This document shows positions 44,953 through 50,768 of a stretch of DNA of 64,000 bases, one piece after another. The notes beneath the pieces are model-generated. The model searched no databases and had not been told where the DNA came from. It saw only the letters and a program-made list of their open reading frames with translations. Numbering within the stretch: the first letter of the stretch is position 1; every line of letters begins with the position of its first letter. Position numbers and translations under genes: made by a program. The stretch comes from Tessaracoccus sp. MC1865 (GTDB lineage: Bacteria; Actinomycetota; Actinomycetes; Propionibacteriales; Propionibacteriaceae): assembly GCF_017815535.1 (NCBI RefSeq), contig NZ_CP072596.1, positions 1,860,001 through 1,924,000 of the forward strand, given 5' to 3'.

Positions 44953-47160
44953 TCAGGCGAGGTCGATCCAGCGCGACTCCATCGGCTCGAGGTCCAACTG
45001 CAGCGCAGTGACGTCGCCGTCGGAGACAAGGCCACCCACGCGGCCGGACACCGCTGTCGACGTCGCGACGGTGAGGTTGTTCATGACGAAGGCCCTGCCT
45101 GCGTCGGGGAACACCGCAATCTCGACCCCGGGGTTCGACGGGATCCAGTGGGCGTCGAAGTCGTCCTCGCGGCCGGCGGCCCAGTAGATGGCGCGGTGCA
45201 GCAACCGGGCGTTGTCGTGGCTGTAGGGCAGCCCAGCGGCGTAGACGGCCCGGCCGTTGCCGGTCTCCTTGGCCGCCAGGTCGACGGACTTATCGGTGAG
45301 GCGCAGGATCCGGGTGTCGTCGTTCAGGGCGAAGATGTCGCCGGCCCCTTCGCCCACGTCGACCTTGGTGGAGTCGTCGAGGTGGGCCGTGATGAAGTGC
45401 TGGGGCTTCTCCACCGGGTACCGGTCCGTCGACTGGCTGAGCCCCAGTTCCTTGTCGACGCCGAAAACGTCGGACAGCTGGAAGAAGGCCCCGTTGGCCA
45501 GCACCGCGGTCGGTTCACCCACACCGATGAGGCCGCCGCCCTGGTGGACGAACCGGCGCAGCGCCACGGCCAGCGACTCGTCGAGCCATTCGCTGCCGCC
45601 CGAGAACGCCGTCTCCGCGGCGCCGACGTTCAGCACCACGTCGAGGTCGGCCAGCTTGCCGTCGCGGGCCTCATCGAAGCTGACGAACTTCAGGTCGAAC
45701 GGGAGCCCGGCGAGGGCCTCCATGACGCCGAGGTAGGAGTAGATCTGCTTGTACCAGAGCGCGTGCGCCACCATGTGCGTCTGCCAGGTGCGCAGGCTCC
45801 CCCAGGCGTTGAGCACGCCGATGCGGATGGGCGCGTTCTGGGGACGCTTGCCCTGTCCCTCGTCGTGGATGGAGCGGAACTCGTTGCAGATCTGTTCGAT
45901 CCGCGCCATGAAGTCCGGGAACTGCACCGCCAGCGACAGGTAGCCGCCGTATCCGATGCGGTCCAGCGGCGTGCGCGCGATGGCGCGTCGGGCCAGCAGC
46001 CAGCTGTCGTTGGCCTCCCCGAGGGGGTCGCCGCCCGGGCGGAACACGTCGGGGAAGAAGTACGGGAGGAACCTGCCCTCGGTGAACTTCACGCCCGGGA
46101 TGTCCGAGATCATGCGGCACGTGACAGAGGATCCGACCGAGCCCACGACACCGTCGATCCCGGTGCCGGAGAACAGCTCACCGTACGGTTCGGTGCCCAT
46201 CCAGTTGTCGCCGAGGAACATGAGGGCTTCCTTGCCGTACTCGTGCACGATGTCGACGAGTTCCTTGACGCGGGAGCAGACGAAGCGGGTGGTGAACTCG
46301 ATCCAATCGCGGAACACCTTCGACGGCACCCGGAAGGGCGAGTTGTAGTAGCCCTGGTCGATGAAGTCCTCGGCGCGCAACCGGTAGCCGTACTCCTCCT
46401 CGAAGGCCTCCATCGCCATGGGATTGACGGAGGTGGAGTAGCCGAACCAGTCGACGTACTTCTCCTTGCCGAGGTCGTTGAAGACGAGCGTGAAGTGATA
46501 GAAGAACGTGGTGAAGCGCACCACGTCGACCTCCGTGCGCTCCTCACACCACTGGCGCAGGGACGACTTCATGAACTCCCACGCGGCGGGGTGCCGGGCG
46601 TCGTAGCCGACCTCCCGCACGCGTGAATCGTCGTCCCACCAGTTGTTGGTGATGTAGTTGTACATCTGCGTGGAGTCCCAGACCTGCCAGGCCAGGAAGT
46701 TCACCGTGTACACGTGGAAGGGCACAGGCTCAGCGACGGTGACGGACACGTCGGTTCCCTGCCCCTCGACAGTCCAGCCGTCCACCGGCACGACCTCGCC
46801 GGTGGTGCGGTCGATGACCTCCCACCAGCGCTGCACATTTCCCTGGTCCGGCTCGACCTGGAGCTCGTAGTAGCCCTTCATGATGTCGATGGACAGCGGA
46901 CCCTCGGCCGGAGCGGCCACGCGCTCACTCATCAGATAGAAGCGTGGGCGGGCGTCGAGGTTGGCTTCGGCAAACGCCTGCTGACCGCGTGCCGGGAAAT
47001 ACGTCTCGTAGACCTTCACCCCCAACTGGGGTGTGATCTCAGGCAGCCAGGTCCCGTCCGAGTTGCGCACGGCGTCGGCGCCGAGCCGTGCCAGAATGCC
47101 GGGCAACTGGTCGTCCATGCCCTGTTCGATCGGGAGGGTCACTCGCCCCTTTGCGTTCAT
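44953..47160 (-). CDS. lnbP: Lacto-N-biose/galacto-N-biose phosphorylase (GH112)
   Basis: A 735-aa glycoside hydrolase family 112 enzyme that cleaves Gal-beta-1,3-GlcNAc or -GalNAc with phosphate, giving galactose-1-phosphate. FLGDNWMGTEPYGELFSGTGIDGVVGSVG contains Asp318, the expected general acid. The catalytic barrel is residues about 10-440, followed by a glutaminase-like and a C-terminal beta domain (VVLNVGAAETAFSGG, AGLPYSHDNARLLHRAIYWAAGRE). Start MNAKGRVTLPIEQGMDDQLPG fits the family. Substrates come from mucin or human-milk glycans, so the enzyme suits a host-associated or mucin-feeding lifestyle. Unusually, no ABC transporter or nahK/galT adjoins it. Confidence 0.95.
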   Translation of the reverse strand: MNAKGRVTLPIEQGMDDQLPGILARLGADAVRNSDGTWLPEITPQLGVKVYETYFPARGQQAFAEANLDARPRFYLMSERVAAPAEGPLSIDIMKGYYELQVEPDQGNVQRWWEVIDRTTGEVVPVDGWTVEGQGTDVSVTVAEPVPFHVYTVNFLAWQVWDSTQMYNYITNNWWDDDSRVREVGYDARHPAAWEFMKSSLRQWCEERTEVDVVRFTTFFYHFTLVFNDLGKEKYVDWFGYSTSVNPMAMEAFEEEYGYRLRAEDFIDQGYYNSPFRVPSKVFRDWIEFTTRFVCSRVKELVDIVHEYGKEALMFLGDNWMGTEPYGELFSGTGIDGVVGSVGSSVTCRMISDIPGVKFTEGRFLPYFFPDVFRPGGDPLGEANDSWLLARRAIARTPLDRIGYGGYLSLAVQFPDFMARIEQICNEFRSIHDEGQGKRPQNAPIRIGVLNAWGSLRTWQTHMVAHALWYKQIYSYLGVMEALAGLPFDLKFVSFDEARDGKLADLDVVLNVGAAETAFSGGSEWLDESLAVALRRFVHQGGGLIGVGEPTAVLANGAFFQLSDVFGVDKELGLSQSTDRYPVEKPQHFITAHLDDSTKVDVGEGAGDIFALNDDTRILRLTDKSVDLAAKETGNGRAVYAAGLPYSHDNARLLHRAIYWAAGREDDFDAHWIPSNPGVEIAVFPDAGRAFVMNNLTVATSTAVSGRVGGLVSDGDVTALQLDLEPMESRWIDLA

Positions 47161-47275
47161 GCAGAGTCCTTCGCAGATGTGTTGGTAAAGCGGTGTAGGT
47201 CGGAGACGAGTCTGGCACCGACGTGAGCGGTTCCGCACGTTGCGTGCAGACGCGCCGTCCACTCTGCGCGATTGC

Positions 47276-48073
47276 TCACTCCCCGACGGCGACGGGCCTC
47301 TCGGTGCCGCTGTACTGCGACCATGAACCCGGGTACAGGCGGCCCCGTCCGAGTCCCGCGTACTCCATCGCAATGAGGTTGTGACAGGCGGTGATACCGG
47401 ACCCGCAATAGGAGATGGTCTTCGCCGCATCGTCGATCCCGCGGAAGCGTTCGCGCAACTCCTCCGGGCTGAGGAAATGGCCATCCTCCGTGAGGTTGTC
47501 CGTGAGCGGAAAGCTACGTGCACCGGGAATGTGTCCGGCCTTCGCGTCGATCGGCTCGGTCTCGCCACGGAAACGCTCAGCACCACGGGCATCGATGACG
47601 ATGGACCCGCGCGCGGCCTCCTCGATGGTGGCCAGCGCCTCGTCCGGCCACGGCCTGACGGTGAAGGTGGCATGAGCCGGGTCGGGGACCACCGTGGTGA
47701 GTTCCCCGTCATAGGCGGCCATTCCGCCGTCGAGCAGGGCTGCGTCGCGGCCCAGCATGCGCAGGAGCCACACCAGGCGTCCGGCCATCGACCCCCCCGC
47801 GTCGTCATAGGCCACGACGATGGAGTCGTCGCCGATCCCGACGGCGGCGAGCCCATCGGCGAAGCGCTGCGGGGTGGGCAACGGATGCCGGCCCAACTCA
47901 GCCGTGGGGGGATCCGCCAGCACCTCGTCCATCGGAACATGGACGGCGCCGGGAAGATGGCCGTGCTCATAGGCCAGGGCGCCGGAGCGACCGTCGAGGT
48001 AGTGCCGCACATCCGCGAGCACCACGTGGGGATGGGCCTGGAGCCAGGCCACGTCGACGACTGGAGGAATCAC
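47276..48073 (-). CDS. Thiosulfate/3-mercaptopyruvate sulfurtransferase (tandem rhodanese)
   Basis: A 265-aa protein with two rhodanese domains, residues about 1-120 and 140-260. The second, active one has the catalytic cysteine in YCGSGITACHNLIAMEYAG (Cys223), and the linker includes DARGAERFRGETEPIDAKAGHIPGARSFPL. It transfers sulfur from thiosulfate or 3-mercaptopyruvate to cyanide or thiols. The GTG start overlaps the preceding regulator by 4 bp (GTGA). It may provide sulfur for iron-sulfur or cysteine metabolism. Confidence 0.92.
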   Translation of the reverse strand: MIPPVVDVAWLQAHPHVVLADVRHYLDGRSGALAYEHGHLPGAVHVPMDEVLADPPTAELGRHPLPTPQRFADGLAAVGIGDDSIVVAYDDAGGSMAGRLVWLLRMLGRDAALLDGGMAAYDGELTTVVPDPAHATFTVRPWPDEALATIEEAARGSIVIDARGAERFRGETEPIDAKAGHIPGARSFPLTDNLTEDGHFLSPEELRERFRGIDDAAKTISYCGSGITACHNLIAMEYAGLGRGRLYPGSWSQYSGTERPVAVGE

Positions 48074-48735
48074 GCGTCCAGCGTAACGTGGCTGAAGTCT
48101 GGCAACATTCCGTTCTCCAGCCCCCACCTCACCGCCTGGGAGCGCCGTTCGACGCCGATCTTGCGGTACGCCGAGCGGATATAGGACTTCACCGAGTTGA
48201 TGCTCAGGTAACTGCGGCTCGCGATGTCCTGGTTGGTCAGGCCGCGGGTGATGAGCGCCAGGACTTCCGATTCCCGCGCCGTGAGGCCGAAGTGGGCCCC
48301 CGGCCAGGCGAGGTCCTCGGGCGAGGTGAGCGTGTGCCCGTCGTGGTCCGGGTTCGGCTCCGAGATCACCACTTCGCCGCGGGCGATGGCCTCGAGCGAC
48401 TCCACCAACTGGGCTGCGGACATCGACTTGTCGAGGTACCCCCGGCACCCTCTGGCGACGGCCTGCGCCGCGAGGTCCGGATGCATGGTCCAGGTGTAGA
48501 TCACCAGCGCCCCCGTCCCCCTGCCGCCGATCAGGGCCTGAATGTCCGGGTCATCTTCGTGGTTCTGGCTGAACGTGTCGTAGAGGGTGACATCCACGGG
48601 TTCCTCCACGTGTTGACGGGAACCCATGTCGACGACCTCGACCCGATCCTCGTAGGGCGCGAGCATGCTACGTAGCCCATGCACGACCACTTCATAGTCG
48701 TTGAGGATTGCGATACGCAGTCGTTTGTCAGTCAC
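48070..48735 (-). CDS. LuxR-family (NarL-type) response regulator
   Basis: A 221-aa regulator: a receiver-like domain (RLRIAILNDYEVVVHGLRSMLAPYEDRVEVVD and DVTLYDTF, with the candidate phospho-aspartate in LYD) and a C-terminal LuxR helix-turn-helix from about residue 150 (FGLTARESEVLALITRGLTNQDIASRSYLSINSVKSYIRSAYRKIGV). No sensor kinase is adjacent. The GTG at 48735 is used; a TTG ten codons earlier is possible. It overlaps the rhodanese start, so the two are co-transcribed. Confidence 0.85.
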   Translation of the reverse strand: MTDKRLRIAILNDYEVVVHGLRSMLAPYEDRVEVVDMGSRQHVEEPVDVTLYDTFSQNHEDDPDIQALIGGRGTGALVIYTWTMHPDLAAQAVARGCRGYLDKSMSAAQLVESLEAIARGEVVISEPNPDHDGHTLTSPEDLAWPGAHFGLTARESEVLALITRGLTNQDIASRSYLSINSVKSYIRSAYRKIGVERRSQAVRWGLENGMLPDFSHVTLDA

Positions 48736-48810
48736 GAGAGTCAATATACGCAGCAACCTGTGCAAAAGGCGGTAAACGCCGACAAACTCACCCTGACTAG
48801 CGTTTTAGTC

Positions 48811-49350
48811 TCATCTCAAAGGGTGGGGTGGGGGTTTCCAGCGCCGGCCGAAGGTGCTCCACAGGGCCCATCCGAGAGCGCCTGCGAGATAGGTGACGAG
48901 GACGACCCAGAAGGCCCCTGAGAAACCCGGCTGCCCCCTGGCCACCCTGCCCACCTGATCCAGGGCGAAGCCGACGAAGGTGATGGTCGCGGCCCCGAAC
49001 CACCCCATGTCGTCAGCGATCATCCGACGCGTCCGAGGGAGGTTCTCCGCCCTCAGCCAGTAGTCACGGTGCGGGAGGTTGATGGCTTCGACCGGCAGCC
49101 GGCCGATCAGTCTGGGGACGAACCACATCACCAGGAACAGCCCCAGGCCGGCCAGGCAGGCCATCAGCACGTGGGTGGGGCGGTCGGACCATCCGGTGAC
49201 CTCCCCTCCGGGCCCGATCTGTCCCGGCACCCGGTGCGGCAGTGTGGACGCCTGGTAGACCACGAGCACCGCGTAGCCGGCGGCTGCGGCGAGCAGTGCG
49301 GCTCGCGCCGTCGACAGACCGGTCGACGCAGGCTCGTTCACTTCCCTCAC
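48811..49350 (-). CDS. DUF1648-type membrane protein
   Basis: A 179-aa protein with four hydrophobic segments. The first loop, LPHRVPGQIGPGGEVTGWSDRPTHVLM, has the DUF1648 signature (IP.H....G..D.WG/SK-like). The C-terminal half (DQVGRVARGQPGFSGAFWVVLVTYLAGALGW) is a second membrane pair. DUF1648 proteins of Gram-positives can act as sensors for immunity or regulatory systems, but function here is unknown. It is followed by the LuxR gene on the same strand. Confidence 0.78.
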   Translation of the reverse strand: MREVNEPASTGLSTARAALLAAAAGYAVLVVYQASTLPHRVPGQIGPGGEVTGWSDRPTHVLMACLAGLGLFLVMWFVPRLIGRLPVEAINLPHRDYWLRAENLPRTRRMIADDMGWFGAATITFVGFALDQVGRVARGQPGFSGAFWVVLVTYLAGALGWALWSTFGRRWKPPPHPLR

Positions 49351-49380
49351 GGGGACAGCCTAAGCCCGGCGCAACGCGGA

Positions 49381-49414
49381 CAGGGCCGCCCCGGTTGTGC
49401 CCGGGGCGGCCCTG
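49381..49414 (-). terminator. Strong hairpin, original terminator of nrdJ
   Basis: CAGGGCCGCCCCGG pairs perfectly (14 bp) with CCGGGGCGGCCCTG around TTGTGC. It lies 24 bp left of the mobile element. If the element is removed, joining 49438 to 50769, it falls about 19 nt after the nrdJ stop codon, exactly where a terminator would be expected. It may now terminate transcription from the element. Confidence 0.8.
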
Positions 49415-49433
49415 CGGTTCCACATCGTGCTGG

Positions 49434-49438
49434 TCAGC
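49434..49438. other. Left target-site duplication TCAGC
   Basis: The five bases TCAGC immediately before the left terminal repeat are repeated exactly at 50764-50768 after the right terminal repeat, the mark of a transposition event. Confidence 0.8.
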
Positions 49439-49450
49439 TGTCAGTTCTCA
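49439..49450 (+). repeat. Left terminal inverted repeat
   Basis: TGTCAGTTCTCA, exact complement of the sequence at 50752-50763. Inward of it, TGTC at 49457 and CGCACTGA at 49472 match the spacing of the right end within two bases, so the transposase-binding region is longer than 12 bp. Confidence 0.85.
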
Positions 49451-49651
49451 GGCAGTTGTCGCTCCGGTTCTCGCACTGACTCAGCGCAAGGTGCCGTTCA
49501 CCCAGTGACTCAGCTCCGCCCCCAGCCGCAGTGGAGCGATACGATCGGATCAAGCGGCGCGATCGTTGACTCCGTCCGTCAAGGTGCCACCGTGATCAGC
49601 TGGACGCCCAGCTTGCTCTCGAGGCTCCACATCGGGGAGTACGCAACGCAA

Positions 49652-50389
49652 CTATCCTGCCAATAACCCGTGGCGGGGTTCCATCCAGGGCCCCATGGTG
49701 CATGAGTGAGAGTAGTTTGAGGGGACGCCGGGCGCCGTCATGGTCGAGCCTGCTCGATATGGAGCAACTGTGTCGTTCCTAGCCCAGCCCTCCTCGGAGG
49801 GTCCAGCATCAATATCGCCGGTGACGTGTACCTCTGAGACAAGGTCAGCATCGCCGATCGCCTCCCTCGCAGCGACCGCAAGGTCCTGATCAATCAGTAC
49901 GCGAACGACTGGGTTATCGTCGTGCGTGCCGGGTCCAACCCACGCGTACACTGGCTTCAGCGCGTCAACGATGGACTGGACAGTCAGTACGTCATCGGCG
50001 ATCTGATCGCGCGAGGTCGTAACAATTCGGGTTGCGGGCTCGCTAGCGAGTTCCACCCCAGCCAAAGCTAGTTCCTCGTCCAAGGCGGCGCTCCCCGACT
50101 TGGCCAATCTCGACCCCTGCAAAATATCAATCGTGACGGATAGGTCGAAATCCACGCTGACACCGTCGAAACCTGGTAGATCGGCGAGCGCGGTTTCGAG
50201 TCGGCGCTGTAGGGCGATCTGCTCATCTACCAAGACCCCTGTCCTCGGGTCATCCTGCGAATATATCTGCTCGGTGCTGACTGTCCCTGGCGGACCCGGG
50301 ATGGGCACTTCGCTCTTCTCGGCAGCAGCCCAGGGACCTAAGCTCGCCAACGCTAGGGCACTTACAATCACGATGGCTGAACGTCTCAT
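49652..50389 (-). CDS. Passenger gene: secreted protein of unknown function
   Basis: A 245-aa protein with an N-terminal Sec signal (MRRSAIVIVSALALASLGPW, cleavage likely after AAA) and a predicted mature region with a mixed alpha/beta part (LPGFDGVSVDFDLSVTIDILQGS, VTTSRDQIADDVLTVQSIVDAL, VRVLIDQDLAVAAREAIGDADLV) and a tail ending NYSHSCTMGPWMEPRHGLLAG. The tail vaguely recalls the entrance of secreted S1-type serine proteases (AG....CTxG), so a propeptide with a missing protease domain is possible, but no catalytic triad is present. A strong GAAGGAG site is 8 nt before the ATG. One base out of frame after residue W, another frame continues 33 codons with Trp, Tyr and Cys, so a frameshift may have shortened it. 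Confidence 0.6.
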   Translation of the reverse strand: MRRSAIVIVSALALASLGPWAAAEKSEVPIPGPPGTVSTEQIYSQDDPRTGVLVDEQIALQRRLETALADLPGFDGVSVDFDLSVTIDILQGSRLAKSGSAALDEELALAGVELASEPATRIVTTSRDQIADDVLTVQSIVDALKPVYAWVGPGTHDDNPVVRVLIDQDLAVAAREAIGDADLVSEVHVTGDIDAGPSEEGWARNDTVAPYRAGSTMTAPGVPSNYSHSCTMGPWMEPRHGLLAG

Positions 50390-50584
50390 ACTTGAGACTC
50401 CTTCGGTGGAAACCACGCAGTCTCCTTTTCGAGAGATTAGCCGGGGTTGCCCCATGATTGTTCATCATCCGAGAAATCGGACGGTCCATGTGCACGCTTT
50501 GCATACATCTGCGGGCTGCGGAGCGGATCGACGGAACGCCACCTCAAGGGACTTTAGGTACTGCCTCGATATCTGGCGGCACAC

Positions 50585-50619
50585 AAGAGGCCCGGAACCA
50601 CATCGGTTCCGGGCCTCTT
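50585..50619. terminator. Strong hairpin inside the right end of the element
   Basis: AAGAGGCCCGGAACC pairs perfectly with GGTTCCGGGCCTCTT around ACATC (15-bp stem). It separates nrdJ transcription from the passenger gene and now probably serves as the working terminator for nrdJ. Confidence 0.85.
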
Positions 50620-50670
50620 CGCGTTGCCGTTGTACGTTCCCGGTGAAAGTCACACCCGTGACCGTCTCAC

Positions 50671-50763
50671 GTCACTGACATGCCTGTGCGAATCCACTGA
50701 CATCGGGTGTGAATCCACTGATAAATCAGTGCGAATCCGCTGACATTTCGATGAGAACTGACA
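50671..50763 (-). repeat. Five degenerate ~20-bp repeats in the right end of the element
   Basis: Read on the minus strand, units of the form TGTCAG-TGGATTCGCAC recur about every 18-23 bp: near 50763, 50746, 50723, 50703 and 50681, with TGTCAG or TATCAG at each start and GATTCGCAC or GATTCACAC in three. They look like multiple transposase-binding sites; the left end has fewer and more degenerate copies (CACTGACTCAGC, CAGTGACTCAGC). Confidence 0.7.
50752..50763 (-). repeat. Right terminal inverted repeat
   Basis: TGAGAACTGACA on the plus strand, exact complement of the left terminal repeat at 49439-49450. It directly abuts the nrdJ stop codon (50764-50766). Confidence 0.85.
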
Positions 50764-50768
50764 TCAGC
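50764..50768. other. Right target-site duplication TCAGC
   Basis: Identical to the five bases at 49434-49438. It contains the complement of the nrdJ stop codon (TGA), so insertion regenerated the stop and left the coding sequence intact. Confidence 0.8.

Larger units (their letters stand above)
49439..50763. mobile_element. 1,325-bp non-autonomous mobile insertion cassette (IS481/IS3-like ends, no transposase)
   Basis: The element has 12-bp perfect inverted terminal repeats (TGTCAGTTCTCA at 49439-49450 and its complement at 50752-50763), beginning TG and ending CA, and similarity extends beyond them (a further TGTC and CGCACTGA block at matching depth on both sides). A 5-bp duplication TCAGC flanks it. 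The only plausible gene, at 49652-50389, encodes a signal-peptide protein; no DDE transposase frame exists in either strand. The base composition is lower in GC than the surroundings. This is the layout of a cassette mobilised in trans by a full-length element elsewhere in the genome. The TG...CA ends and internal repeats fit the IS481/IS3 group, which is inference. Confidence 0.82.

Noticed and set aside
47161-48012. Extension of the lnbP frame upstream into the rhodanese gene
   Set aside because: Those 284 codons are the out-of-frame reading of the rhodanese gene. The GH112 enzyme begins at MNAKGRVTLPIEQ, the usual family start.
50100-50678. Plus-strand open frame inside the mobile element as a possible transposase
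   Set aside because: It has no DDE, helix-turn-helix or other transposase motif, is Ser/Arg/Thr-rich and lies opposite the signal-peptide gene, which has a proper ribosome-binding site.
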